The position numbers and the translations under genes are program-made. Source: Hoskinsella mucinilytica (GTDB lineage Bacteria; Bacillota_I; Bacilli_A; Erysipelotrichales; Erysipelotrichaceae). From it: DNA of 64,000 bases. Shown here piece after piece: positions 24,542 through 33,959 of the stretch (position 1 is its first letter; each line of letters begins with the position of its first letter). The notes under the pieces were generated by a model. It was not told the DNA's origin and ran no database searches. It saw only the letters and a list, made by a program, of their open reading frames with translations. The stretch lies in contig NZ_JBEQZJ010000005.1 of assembly GCF_045223415.1 (NCBI RefSeq), positions 48,777 through 112,776 of the forward strand, read 5' to 3'.

Positions 24542-25057
24542 TCAAAATTGATTTTTATCATCATAGGAAGAAAGGATAACATATCCTTCTTCTATGGATC
24601 GTTTTACATCAATGATTCTTTGGTTTTTACTACCTTTGAATACAAGTCGATGATCCTTTTGATCCTGTATAAATTTCCCATCGACCAAAACATCTAGTTC
24701 CATTAATAGCTTTTTTTTCACTGGATCATTCCATAATTCCTCATAAGTAAATCCTGAATAAGCCCAGATATTTAAATGCATCTGTTTTGCGGCTTTGACA
24801 ATTGGTAATAATGCCTCAGCTTGAAGAAAAGGTTCTCCTCCGGATAATGTCAATCCACTTTGTAATCTGGATTCCCTCATTTCAGATATGATGGTATCCA
24901 CATCGTAAAGCTTTCCTCCATTAAGATCATGTGTATGAGGATTATGACAACCAGGACACTGGTGTAAACAGCCTTGTGTCCATAACACCATACGTATCCC
25001 GGGTCCATCTACAATACTATCTTGTTGTAAATCAGATGCAAGGCGTATACTAGCCAT
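24542..25057 (-). CDS. nrdG: Anaerobic ribonucleotide reductase activating protein
   Basis: A radical-SAM enzyme that installs the glycyl radical on NrdD. The CLHQCPGCHN block gives the CxxxCxxC that binds the 4Fe-4S cluster, and GGEPF binds SAM. Length 171 residues, normal for the family. Its start overlaps the end of nrdD by 8 bp, so the two are translationally coupled. Confidence 0.96.
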   Translation of the reverse strand: MASIRLASDLQQDSIVDGPGIRMVLWTQGCLHQCPGCHNPHTHDLNGGKLYDVDTIISEMRESRLQSGLTLSGGEPFLQAEALLPIVKAAKQMHLNIWAYSGFTYEELWNDPVKKKLLMELDVLVDGKFIQDQKDHRLVFKGSKNQRIIDVKRSIEEGYVILSSYDDKNQF

Positions 25058-27395
25058 GCTTTACACGTTCTCTCTCTTCTGATGCTTTTGCGTTATTGAA
25101 ACGATCAACAGTTCCTACTAAATAGCCTGTGATACGACGAATCTTTTCAAATTTATATTCGCCTTTTGTTTCATCACGACCACATTTAGGACAGATGTGA
25201 CCTTCTATGACACCACTATATCCGCAACATGGATCACGGTCTACTGGATGATTGATAGAACCATAACCGATACCACTATCCTTCATACAACGAACGATAG
25301 CCTCAAATGCTTCAAGATTATTCGTAGGATCTCCATCTACCTCTACGTATGAAATATGTCCACCGTTGGTATATTCATGATATGGTGCTTCTTTCTGAAT
25401 TTTCTTAAATGCAGTGATGTGATAATAAACAGGTATATGGAAAGAGTTTGTATAGTAATCACGATCAGTAACACCAGGTATGATACCGTAAACCTTTTTA
25501 TCGATACGTGTAAATCTTCCGGATAAACCTTCTGCCGGAGTTGCGATCAATGAGAAATTCAAGTGATATTTTTGTGTTGCTTCATCACATACTTCTCTCA
25601 TATGAGAAACAATTTTCAATCCTAATTCTTGTGCTCGTTCACTTTCTCCATGGTGCTCGCCGATCAATGCTTTCAAACATTCTGCAAGACCAATAAATCC
25701 AATGGTCAACGTTCCTTGTTTTACAAGTTCTTCTAACGTATCTTCCCAACCTAAATTTTCACTACCGATCCAAACACCTTGACCCATAAGGAATGGGAAA
25801 TTCTTTACTTTTTTCTTTGCTTGAATTTGAAGACGTTCCATTAATTGTTGAATTACGATTTCCATCAATTCATCTAATTCATTGAAGAATGCCGATTCAT
25901 TAAATTCTCCATTGGTAACAACGCCATGCTTGATACCAAGTCTTGGAAGATTGATACTTGTGAAAGAGTTATTTCCTCTTCCTGTCGCAATTTCAGGACC
26001 GTTGATATTTCCCATGACACGTGTTCTACAACCCATATAGGTAGTTTCCGTTTCCGGTTTTCCTTCTTTGTAATACTGTAAATTAAATGGAGCATCCATA
26101 AAGCTGAAGTTAGGGAATAGACGTTTTGCGGATACACGCATTGCAAGTTTAAATAAATCATAATTTGGATCTTCAGGATTGTAATTGATGCCTTCTTTTA
26201 CCTTGAAAATCAAAATCGGGAAGATCGGTGTTTCACCATGTCCTAATCCGGCTTCTTGAGCAAGCATTAGATTTTTTGATACCAGACGTCCTTCACTTGT
26301 CATATCTGTACCAAAGTTGATGCTGGAAAATGGCACCTGTGCTCCTGCACGAGAATGCATTGTATTCAGATTATGTACAAACCCTTCCATTGCCTGATAG
26401 GTTTTCTTGTTTGTTACTTTCATTGATTCTTGATAAGCAAAGGTAGTTATTAATTCTGCTTTTTCTTTATCTAAAGCATATTCTTTCATCAGCATATCAT
26501 TCATTGCCTCAGTAAATGCCGGCTCGATATCGATACGTGCAGTTGTCTTGCATGCTTCTTCCACCGCCTTGAAGTTTTCTTCTACATCAACATCAAGTGA
26601 AATGAATAATTCCAATGCACGATTGATATTACTACGATATTCTTTACGGAATGTTTTTGCGACACCTTTGGCAAGATAGTAATCAAATGCCGGAATACTT
26701 TGTCCACCATGTTGATCATTTTGATCACTTTGTATTGCGATAGCAGCCAATGCTGCATAACTTGCGATATCTTGTGGTTCTCTTAAATGACCATGTCCGG
26801 TAGAAAAACCGCCTTGGAAAAGCTTATCCAAGTCAATTTGACAACAAGTTAACGTACCCATATTCATAAAGTCCATATCATGAATATGAATATCTCCATT
26901 TTCATGTAATCTTGCATGCATTGGATTCATCAATTGACTCATACAGAATTCTTTTGATACCGCACTTCCATATTGAAGCATGGTTCCCATTGCTGTATTA
27001 CCATCGATATTTGCATTTTCACGTTTGATATCCGCATCATTACTATCCGCAAATGTGATTTCTTCAATGCTTTTCATCAATCTGGTTTTCATATTACGAA
27101 TACGGTTTCTTTCTGCACGATAAAGAATATAAGCTTCACTTGTACGAGCATGTCCGTTTTCAATCAATACTTTCACAACTGCATCTTGAACCTCTTCTAC
27201 GGTTGGAACCTCATCCTGATATATATTATTCAAATAACCGGTAACCTGTGAAGTCAGCTGTTCGGCTGTTGCATAATCTGCTTTTACGCCTTCTTCATTT
27301 GCTACACTATCTGCGGCAAGGAAAATGGCTCTTGTAATTTTCTCCGGTGAAAAGTGAATTTCCCTTCCATCACGTTTTTTTATGGTTGTGATCAT
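25050..27395 (-). CDS. nrdD: Anaerobic ribonucleoside-triphosphate reductase, catalytic subunit
   Basis: NrdD makes deoxynucleotides under anaerobic conditions using a glycyl radical. The 781-residue protein begins with an ATP-cone (IKKRDGREIHFSPEKI). It has the class III core (MHDMDFMNMGTLTC-like block near 170-180), the C-terminal zinc site (CCGYSG and CPKCG) and the glycyl-radical loop RITGYLVGT with Gly757. Being the only reductase in the window, it fits an anaerobic life. A TATAAT lies at 27433-27438 on the minus strand; no clear NrdR box was found. Confidence 0.97.
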   Translation of the reverse strand: MITTIKKRDGREIHFSPEKITRAIFLAADSVANEEGVKADYATAEQLTSQVTGYLNNIYQDEVPTVEEVQDAVVKVLIENGHARTSEAYILYRAERNRIRNMKTRLMKSIEEITFADSNDADIKRENANIDGNTAMGTMLQYGSAVSKEFCMSQLMNPMHARLHENGDIHIHDMDFMNMGTLTCCQIDLDKLFQGGFSTGHGHLREPQDIASYAALAAIAIQSDQNDQHGGQSIPAFDYYLAKGVAKTFRKEYRSNINRALELFISLDVDVEENFKAVEEACKTTARIDIEPAFTEAMNDMLMKEYALDKEKAELITTFAYQESMKVTNKKTYQAMEGFVHNLNTMHSRAGAQVPFSSINFGTDMTSEGRLVSKNLMLAQEAGLGHGETPIFPILIFKVKEGINYNPEDPNYDLFKLAMRVSAKRLFPNFSFMDAPFNLQYYKEGKPETETTYMGCRTRVMGNINGPEIATGRGNNSFTSINLPRLGIKHGVVTNGEFNESAFFNELDELMEIVIQQLMERLQIQAKKKVKNFPFLMGQGVWIGSENLGWEDTLEELVKQGTLTIGFIGLAECLKALIGEHHGESERAQELGLKIVSHMREVCDEATQKYHLNFSLIATPAEGLSGRFTRIDKKVYGIIPGVTDRDYYTNSFHIPVYYHITAFKKIQKEAPYHEYTNGGHISYVEVDGDPTNNLEAFEAIVRCMKDSGIGYGSINHPVDRDPCCGYSGVIEGHICPKCGRDETKGEYKFEKIRRITGYLVGTVDRFNNAKASEERERVKHG

Positions 27396-27586
27396 ATAAT
27401 AACTACCTCCTAGTTTACATAAGCTAGGAACTATTATAGCTTATTTTTCCTGTTTTGGGGAATGTAAATGCTCTTACATTTATGAAATAATTTTTCTATA
27501 CATTTGGTAATGGAAATCAAACGCTTTCTTTCTACAAAATGAACTGATTTATGATATAATTTCAAAAAAGAGGATGATGACATCAT
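27396..27586. promoter_or_regulatory. Divergent promoter region of nrdD and a HAD gene
   Basis: On the minus strand a TATAAT (27433-27438) precedes nrdD by 38 bp without a convincing -35. On the plus strand TATAAT (27555-27560) precedes the HAD gene by 27 bp, with TCTACA 17 bp upstream. Between them the DNA is AT-rich with no clear operator. Confidence 0.45.
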
Positions 27587-28471
27587 ATGACCCTAAATCA
27601 AGAAGAAAGTAAACTTATCAAAATAATCGTTTGTGATCTAGATGGCACATTATTAAACCACAACAAGGATATTTCACCTGCAACGGTTGAGTATTTGATT
27701 CAATTACAAAAAGCCGGCTATTTGTTGGTATTGGCAAGTGGACGCTTTTTTTATGAGTTAGAACCTTATATTCATCAGTTACATATGAAAAAGTATCATG
27801 GCTTCGCAGTTTGCGCAAATGGTTTAGAGGTCCATCATTTAGAAACCGATACGATTGATCGTTTTGACTCATTAACTGAAAAGGAAATAAAGGAAATTTT
27901 GACCGTGAGTAATCAAAAACATATCAATGCATACGCCAATGATAAACGCATGTATCAAGCTTTTTGTAACCTATGGTTATTTTATAGCATCCAATTGGCT
28001 CAGATGCTATTACGTCCATTCAAACATATAAAATATGATCCTATACAAGTTTTGTTTCATACAAAGTTTCTGAAAAGAAGCACTCCCTATCATTTTCAGC
28101 AGCTTGATAAAATTTGTTTCTTATCAAGCCATCGAAAACTCAAATCCTTTCAACGAGAAATTCTAAATGATTTTCCTAATCAATATAAGTTTTATTATAT
28201 TAATCGCTTTGCAATGGAAATCGTGAAGCAAAACGTAGGTAAAAAGGATGCATTGTCTTATATTTGTGAACAACAACATTTGACTTTACAAAATGTCTTA
28301 GCTTTCGGTGATAGTGGTAATGATGAAGAATTATTACAATCTGCCGGTATTGGTATCACAATGAAAAATGGTTTTTATCAGACAAAGCGAAAAGCACGTA
28401 TCTTATCTTATAAAACAAATGAACAGGAGGGCGTTTTAGATATGTTGAAACGTTTATCTCTGATTGGCTAA
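27587..28471 (+). CDS. Cof-type HAD-superfamily phosphatase
   Basis: This 294-residue hydrolase of the HAD IIB (Cof) group dephosphorylates small sugar or cofactor phosphates. Motif I is CDLDGTLLN, motif II the SGR turn (VLASGRFF) and motif IV GDSGNDEELL. The cap between motifs is of normal length. The 3' end overlaps by 18 bp the convergent carboxypeptidase gene. The ribosome site (AAGAGG) is 13 bp from the ATG, slightly long, so the start could differ by a few codons. Confidence 0.9.
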   Translation: MTLNQEESKLIKIIVCDLDGTLLNHNKDISPATVEYLIQLQKAGYLLVLASGRFFYELEPYIHQLHMKKYHGFAVCANGLEVHHLETDTIDRFDSLTEKEIKEILTVSNQKHINAYANDKRMYQAFCNLWLFYSIQLAQMLLRPFKHIKYDPIQVLFHTKFLKRSTPYHFQQLDKICFLSSHRKLKSFQREILNDFPNQYKFYYINRFAMEIVKQNVGKKDALSYICEQQHLTLQNVLAFGDSGNDEELLQSAGIGITMKNGFYQTKRKARILSYKTNEQEGVLDMLKRLSLIG

Positions 28472-29377
28472 GGTCTCATACATATGTTTGGCATCTAGTA
28501 TATGATAAGGCTTTGTGGTAGCATCACCTTTTGCATTAGCGCTGATAAATAGATAGTATTTACCTTGAACCTTACCTTGACTTGCTAAACAAAGACCTGC
28601 ATCTAGGGTATAACCTGTTTTGCCTCCTATAAGATAAGGGGAGCTGATATCATGCTGCTGCATTGTTTGCCACATGGTCGAAGTCATCATAAAACCATCA
28701 GGATATTCTACACTTGGTTGCGTGTAATAAGATTTTGTTTGGAATATCGTTGAGAAGGTATCATCTTTTAATGCTTCTCTCAATAACAAACCAATATCAT
28801 AAACAGAGCTAACATGATCATCTTCATCCAAACCGGTACAATTAGAAAAATGGGTATCCGTCATTCCGATCCGTTTTGCTTCTTTATTCATCAACTTCAC
28901 AAAGTCATCTTCACTACCGCTTATTTGCATTGCTAAAGTTTCACAGGCTTCTGCACCACTTGATAATAAGGCACCATACAACAGATCTTTGATACTTACC
29001 TTTTGATATGGCAAAAAGCCTGCCATAGATGCATTTTCCTGTTCCAGATAAGGAAAAATATCGGGTGATATTGTAATCATTTCATTCAAATCTTGAACGT
29101 GTTGTATTGCAAGATATACCGTCATGATCTTTGTCATAGAAGCCGGATGCATCTTTTCTTTATCGTGTTTCCTAAATAGGATCTCTCCACTTTGTTGTTC
29201 CATCAAGATGGCATATTTACTTGTTAATGTTACTTGTTTATCCAAGTTTGTGTCAATGTGACTGCTATCCTCGTCTTTGAATCCCTTTTTTATGATAGCA
29301 TCTATGTCATGTTCCATAGCATAAAATCCTCCAGTAACAATACATAGACATAAAGTTAGTATCCTATATTTTTTCAT
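28454..29377 (-). CDS. D-alanyl-D-alanine carboxypeptidase (low-molecular-weight PBP)
   Basis: A signal peptide (about 1-22) exports this 307-residue DacA/DacF-like enzyme, which trims D-Ala from wall stem peptides. The three active-site motifs are SMTK (Ser80, Lys83), SGA (Ser140) and KTG (Lys253). The usual C-terminal membrane-anchor helix is absent, so it ends just after the catalytic domain. It lies downstream of a VanRS-like pair on the same strand with its own candidate operator (29437-29452), so it is probably a member of that regulon. Confidence 0.92.
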   Translation of the reverse strand: MKKYRILTLCLCIVTGGFYAMEHDIDAIIKKGFKDEDSSHIDTNLDKQVTLTSKYAILMEQQSGEILFRKHDKEKMHPASMTKIMTVYLAIQHVQDLNEMITISPDIFPYLEQENASMAGFLPYQKVSIKDLLYGALLSSGAEACETLAMQISGSEDDFVKLMNKEAKRIGMTDTHFSNCTGLDEDDHVSSVYDIGLLLREALKDDTFSTIFQTKSYYTQPSVEYPDGFMMTSTMWQTMQQHDISSPYLIGGKTGYTLDAGLCLASQGKVQGKYYLFISANAKGDATTKPYHILDAKHMYETLANQR

Positions 29378-29436
29378 ATTGAAATCACCTTCCTATCTCT
29401 ATTAAATCATTATCGGTAATTTCATATAAAAAGACA

Positions 29437-29452
29437 TACTTAGAAGCTACTT
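29437..29452 (-). promoter_or_regulatory. Direct repeats 11 bp apart upstream of the carboxypeptidase gene
   Basis: On the minus strand AAGTA occurs at 29448-29452 and again at 29437-29441, an 11-bp period. OmpR-family regulators bind repeats of this spacing. A similar pair lies before the VanR-like gene. Confidence 0.4.
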
Positions 29453-29505
29453 AACTTTTGCTTAATAAAGCATATCATCTAAAACAAACAAAAAGGCACC
29501 CATAT

Positions 29506-30627
29506 TTAACAGGCACCTGTCACCGTGATCGGTAATTTAATGATAAAAACAGTCTCTTTCAAATTACTTTCAACGGATATCGTTCCATCATGAGCGGTAA
29601 CGATTTCTTTCGCAATCGCCAATCCCAAACCGGCTCCACCCGAATTTGTGGATCTTGCTTTATCTAAACGATAGAATTTCTCAAAAATCATATCTAGTTT
29701 TTGTTTCGGTATTTCATCACCTTGATTATGGAAATATAGAATAAGCTCTTTATCCGTTACTTCACTACGTATGATGATATCGGTATTCGCATAGCTATAA
29801 GCAATTGCGTTTTTCAATACATTGTTAAATGCCCTTGCTAATTTATCTGCATCGCCATAAAAAATGAGATCCTCTTTTATTTCTAAGATGATATTTTTAT
29901 GTTCTTTCATCAATACTGGATAAAATTGCTCTTTTAATTGGTCAAATAGGAATTTCATTTCTATCCTTCCACGTGAAATGACGATATCATGTAAATTGAA
30001 TCTTGTGATATCAAAAAACTCATCAATCAATGACTCTAAACGGTTTGCTTTATCCAAAGCAATCTTAATATAGGCATCATTTTGTTCCTTTGGTATATCA
30101 TGAACATCATGAAGTAGGCTTAGATATCCGATCACCGATGCAAGTGGTGTTTTCATATCATGGGCTAGATAAGAGATCAAATCATTCTTTTGACGTGTTT
30201 GTTTCTCTAACATATCGATTTGTTTTTCTTCTTTATTTTTGATTTGCATCAATAACACATCAATTCCCTTATATTCCTTTGGAAGCTCTTGATAATCTTT
30301 GCCATCAAGAAAGCTGGTTAGTGTATGTTCCATAGTTTGAATCATAAGATTTTTTTGTTTCACTGTGTTTCGATCAGATATAAATTTCAATAAGCATGAA
30401 AACACAGATACCGTAATGATCGCAAACACAAGTACTCCTTTATAAATTTCATCCCATAGAGGTAATACGGTTTGATGTACGATGGAATCAAACTCGTATT
30501 CATTTTCGATAAAGAATTTATCTGTCACCCAATTTCGAAACCAGCTACCACTGCCTGAACTAACAAACACATATAAACAACTGATACTTAAGATGACCGC
30601 TAAAATGATTTTAATATATTTTTTCAT
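29506..30627 (-). CDS. VanS-like membrane sensor histidine kinase
   Basis: Two helices (about 7-25 and 63-85) flank a short outside loop. After it come a HisKA domain with His in YLAHDMKTPLASV and a HATPase with GGAGLGLAI. At 373 residues without a HAMP domain it is close to VanS and its envelope-sensing relatives. It follows its regulator by 2 bp. No vanH, vanA or vanX genes are present, so it is not a resistance operon; a role in wall stress sensing through the nearby carboxypeptidase is inference. Confidence 0.92.
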   Translation of the reverse strand: MKKYIKIILAVILSISCLYVFVSSGSGSWFRNWVTDKFFIENEYEFDSIVHQTVLPLWDEIYKGVLVFAIITVSVFSCLLKFISDRNTVKQKNLMIQTMEHTLTSFLDGKDYQELPKEYKGIDVLLMQIKNKEEKQIDMLEKQTRQKNDLISYLAHDMKTPLASVIGYLSLLHDVHDIPKEQNDAYIKIALDKANRLESLIDEFFDITRFNLHDIVISRGRIEMKFLFDQLKEQFYPVLMKEHKNIILEIKEDLIFYGDADKLARAFNNVLKNAIAYSYANTDIIIRSEVTDKELILYFHNQGDEIPKQKLDMIFEKFYRLDKARSTNSGGAGLGLAIAKEIVTAHDGTISVESNLKETVFIIKLPITVTGAC

Positions 30628-30629
30628 AC

Positions 30630-31319
30630 TTACCCTCCAAGTTTATATCCTACACCCCATACATTTTTAATGTATTTTGGATGTTCCGCATCATCTTTCA
30701 TTTTTTCTCTGATATGTCGTATATGTACCATCAAAGTATTGTTACTGGAAGTCAAGTATTCTTCTTTCCAAATCGCTTGATATAGCTCTCTTGCGTTTAC
30801 TACTTTTCCTTGTCTGGAACACAAATACCAAAGGATAGAGAATTCAATAGGAGTTAAGTTTAACGGTTTTTCATTAAGCTTTGCTAAATGTTGGTCTTGA
30901 TCCAGATATAATCCAGAGTAAGTTCGTATGCTATTATGTATCGGTGAAGAATGGTTATAGCGTTTATATCTTCTCAACTGTGCTTTCACTCTAGCCACCA
31001 ATTCCAATGGTTGAAATGGCTTTGTCATATAATCATCAGCACCTATAGTTAATCCGGTAATTTTATCAATATCTTGTTCTTTGGCCGTTAACATAATGAT
31101 TGGATACGTATGACGTTCTCTAATTTTTCTACAAATGGTAAACCCATCGACATCAGGCAACATGACATCCAAAATCGCCAAGTCATATTCTATGTGTTGA
31201 ATTGATTGTAGTGCGTCTTCTCCATTATAAAAAACATCTACTTCATAACCCTCATTTGTCAAATATATGGTAACTAAATTCGCAATTTCTTTTTCATCAT
31301 CTACAACTAAAAGTTTCAT
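30630..31319 (-). CDS. VanR-like OmpR-family response regulator
   Basis: The receiver (1-115) has the acidic pair in VVDDEKE, the phospho-Asp in LAILDVMLPD and the conserved Lys in MTKPFQP. A winged-helix DNA-binding domain follows (TPIEFSILWYL and VRHIREKMK-like wing). The start is the ATG at 31319, with AGAGG about 7 bp upstream, giving 229 residues; two upstream ATGs fall in the ribosome site. It is the first gene of the pair with the VanS-like kinase. Confidence 0.93.
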   Translation of the reverse strand: MKLLVVDDEKEIANLVTIYLTNEGYEVDVFYNGEDALQSIQHIEYDLAILDVMLPDVDGFTICRKIRERHTYPIIMLTAKEQDIDKITGLTIGADDYMTKPFQPLELVARVKAQLRRYKRYNHSSPIHNSIRTYSGLYLDQDQHLAKLNEKPLNLTPIEFSILWYLCSRQGKVVNARELYQAIWKEEYLTSSNNTLMVHIRHIREKMKDDAEHPKYIKNVWGVGYKLGG

Positions 31320-31339
31320 AAGCATCCCTCTTTTCATTT

Positions 31340-31381
31340 ATTATATCAAATTATGTAAGCATACTTACTTAAGTTTCACTT
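31340..31381 (-). promoter_or_regulatory. Promoter and candidate autoregulatory repeats of the VanRS-like pair
   Basis: On the minus strand TATAAT lies at 31340-31345. No good -35 is present; instead AAGTG (31377-31381) and AAGTA (31366-31370) occur 11 bp apart, as in front of the carboxypeptidase gene. This suits an activated promoter. Confidence 0.45.
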
Positions 31382-31413
31382 AAAAAGTACGAAGCTAGCC
31401 TTCGTACTTTTTT
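31382..31413. terminator. Strong hairpin terminator of the lipoprotein gene
   Basis: AAAAAGTACGAAG and CTTCGTACTTTTT form a perfect 13-bp stem with a 5-base loop, flanked by A and T runs. Confidence 0.9.
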
Positions 31414-31416
31414 ACT

Positions 31417-32262
31417 TTATGCATTCAACCCTGTAGGATCTTGTCCATCTATGGGCATTAATTTAGTTATTAACGTAAATAGATCAGTTTCCTCATAATC
31501 TTTGAAATCCGGAAATTCCAGATCTTTATTTTGATTGATTTGATCAAATTTCAATGTAAAGACGATCTGCATATTTCCGGCACCTGAATTATTCGACTCA
31601 TCCTTTACGATCATGTTGATATTACAGGTAAAATTACCATCAACGATAAATCCGTCTTTTATTTCAACTTGTGCACTTGTCTTTTTCACTTTTACTTCCA
31701 TATCATAGCCATATGTTTGTTTTGCCTGTTCAATGGATTCCTTCAAAGCTTCTTGTACTTTCTTGTTATCAAACTCTAGAAGAATGGTATTTCCATCCAT
31801 GCTTGCTTTTGTTAAGTATGGTTTGATTTCTTCTTTTTTAAATGCTTTCTCTTTTTTTTCTGTTTGCTCAGGCTCATCTTCTGTATCTTCCATCAAATCT
31901 AACAGCTCATTCATATCCATTTGATATTTATCACCTAAAAATTGTATAAACAATCGATCATCTTTATAATAAATTTCAAACATATTATCAACAGAAGTTC
32001 CATCTTCTTCTGCATCGATGATCATAGAAAAATTCAATTTACCATCTTTTTCTAAATATCCCCCATGTAAACCGATATTCGCTTTTTCTCCTTCGACATC
32101 CATCCCCATATTAGCATCATACATTGCACTTTCCATATTCTCTATCTGATTCAATCCATCCTCTAAAGCAGTCAATGCATCATCATCTACTTTACTGGAA
32201 GAACAAGATGTCATAGAAAGTAACATGCCTGCGCTTAATAACAGCGCAAATAGTTTTTTCAT
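31417..32262 (-). CDS. Lipoprotein of unknown function
   Basis: The signal peptide ends in lipobox MTSC (about residue 20), so the 281-residue protein is anchored outside the membrane. The mature part alternates strands in a LolA/LppX-like pattern (GGYLEKDGKLNF, then YYKDDRLFIQFLGDKYQ), as in lipid-binding lipoproteins of Gram-positives. A low-complexity acidic/Lys stretch lies at about 128-148. It sits between two two-component systems with its own terminator. I do not know its partner. Confidence 0.8.
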   Translation of the reverse strand: MKKLFALLLSAGMLLSMTSCSSSKVDDDALTALEDGLNQIENMESAMYDANMGMDVEGEKANIGLHGGYLEKDGKLNFSMIIDAEEDGTSVDNMFEIYYKDDRLFIQFLGDKYQMDMNELLDLMEDTEDEPEQTEKKEKAFKKEEIKPYLTKASMDGNTILLEFDNKKVQEALKESIEQAKQTYGYDMEVKVKKTSAQVEIKDGFIVDGNFTCNINMIVKDESNNSGAGNMQIVFTLKFDQINQNKDLEFPDFKDYEETDLFTLITKLMPIDGQDPTGLNA

Positions 32263-32394
32263 AATAAGTTCCTCACTTTCCCTTTGTTACTATTACTATA
32301 TCATATTCCTATTACATTGGTATTGTTTTTTCGACAAAAACACGCATAATATGCCTCTTTTTTACATTTTATCAGATCATAAGATGAATTGTAA

Positions 32395-32425
32395 AAAAGG
32401 CATAGTATCAAACACTATGCCTTTT
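32395..32425 (-). terminator. Terminator of the second two-component pair
   Basis: AAAAGGCATAGT and ACTATGCCTTTT pair around a 7-base loop with six T on the minus strand. The stem overlaps the stop of the kinase gene. Confidence 0.85.
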
Positions 32426-33959
32426 CTTTCGTTTCATCAATGGGCAGGATAAACCAAAAATCTGTTCCTTCATTTACTTTACTTCTGACTCCGAATTCTG
32501 CTTGATGCAATTCCAAGATAGCTTTCACAATACTAAGTCCTAAACCGCTACCTACTTTTGAGCGTACATGTGTCTTATCTACCTTATAGTAACGATCCCA
32601 AATATAAGGTAATTGATCTTGATCCATGCCTTCTCCATGATCAATAAATTGGAAACAAGCACGATCATCATGAATCATCTGTTTGACGATGACCAGATGA
32701 TCTTCACCGCAATAATTGATGGCATTATTGATCAAATTGTAAATCACTTGGTCTAGCTTCACACAATCTCCGTTTACCATAACTTCTTCTTCGTATATAA
32801 AATCTATTTTGATTTCTTGATTGGATAATAGTTTATCATAGCGAGCAATAATATTTTTTATTTCCCGGGTAATGTTGAATGTAGAAGTGTTTAATTCCAT
32901 TACTCCTGATTGTAATTTAGATAAATCTAACATATCATTTACCAGGGTTGTTAAACGTGTCGTTTCATCAATGATGATCTGAACATTTTCCGGTGTATTT
33001 TCTCCTGGGATATCTCTCATCACTTCACCATAACCGGCAATCATGGTCAATGGTGTCCTTAAGTCATGACTCATATTCGCAATCAATTCTTTTCTGAGAT
33101 TTTCTACCTTGCTTAATTCTATGGAAGCATGGTATAGGGTATCATTTAATTCTTTCGCTTCTAAATACCCTCTTCCTTTGAATTCTACATGATATTCCCC
33201 TTTTGCTAGCTGTTTTGCGCTTTCATTGATTTGAATGATTGGCGTTGCGATCTTTCTGGATAGATAAAAAGCTAAGCCAAACGCAACCAATACCAAAATG
33301 ATGGTAATGATCGCAAACTGTGCTTTGATGGTATCGATGGTCGCATTGACAGGAGTTAGTTGTGCATCGATGATGATCGTTTTTAAGGTGTCATGATCGG
33401 ACTGAACAACTGAGATATAGGTCATATTATAAAACACTTTTTTCTGCATTTGCATCATCGGATCAAGATTTACCCGTTGATCAAATGGATTTTTCCCTAA
33501 AGTTGATTTCAAAAGGGATGAATTGGCATCTGACTCTTCCATCAGCTTACTGGCAATTCCACCATTCTCTACAACTTCCTGTTGTAAGGCTGCGATTACT
33601 TTGGTATCTTTACGAATATCCCCGATGCGACAACGAAAGTCATCTTGATTGCTCGCAAGTACATCCTGTAGATTCCCTATTTCTGTTTCTTTTGTCTGAT
33701 ATACCGCTACACAAAAATCATTTTCTTTTGCAATCGATTGAATTTGAGAGGAGAAATTTTCTTCATTGATGATCTCATTAATTTTACTTGCGGCTTCTTT
33801 TACTGCATTACTTTTGATATACATATAAAAACGTTCAAGAAAAAACACCTGTAACAACCAAAGCACCAAAATAACGATGGCGATAAAAAATATCAAACCG
33901 CCAAAAAGCTTCCATTTGATGCTGACAGGTTTTCTAGCTTTGATCTCTTTCAGTTTCAA
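32415..33959 (-). CDS. HAMP-containing sensor histidine kinase
   Basis: A 514-residue kinase with helices at about 17-38 and 230-252 flanking an extracellular domain of about 190 residues. A HAMP linker (RKIATPIIQINESAKQL) follows, then HisKA with His in MSHDLRTPLTMI and HATPase with GSGLGLSIV. Its start overlaps the regulator gene by 26 bp, so the pair is coupled. The stimulus is unknown; no PAS domain is visible. Confidence 0.93.
   Translation of the reverse strand: MKLKEIKARKPVSIKWKLFGGLIFFIAIVILVLWLLQVFFLERFYMYIKSNAVKEAASKINEIINEENFSSQIQSIAKENDFCVAVYQTKETEIGNLQDVLASNQDDFRCRIGDIRKDTKVIAALQQEVVENGGIASKLMEESDANSSLLKSTLGKNPFDQRVNLDPMMQMQKKVFYNMTYISVVQSDHDTLKTIIIDAQLTPVNATIDTIKAQFAIITIILVLVAFGLAFYLSRKIATPIIQINESAKQLAKGEYHVEFKGRGYLEAKELNDTLYHASIELSKVENLRKELIANMSHDLRTPLTMIAGYGEVMRDIPGENTPENVQIIIDETTRLTTLVNDMLDLSKLQSGVMELNTSTFNITREIKNIIARYDKLLSNQEIKIDFIYEEEVMVNGDCVKLDQVIYNLINNAINYCGEDHLVIVKQMIHDDRACFQFIDHGEGMDQDQLPYIWDRYYKVDKTHVRSKVGSGLGLSIVKAILELHQAEFGVRSKVNEGTDFWFILPIDETKEKA

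Noticed and set aside
27396..27586. NrdR boxes before nrdD
   Set aside because: I looked for pairs of the ACACTATATATAGTGT type and found none convincing.
28454..31319. Vancomycin resistance cluster
   Set aside because: Only VanR/VanS-like regulators and an ordinary carboxypeptidase are present; no ligase, dehydrogenase or dipeptidase genes.
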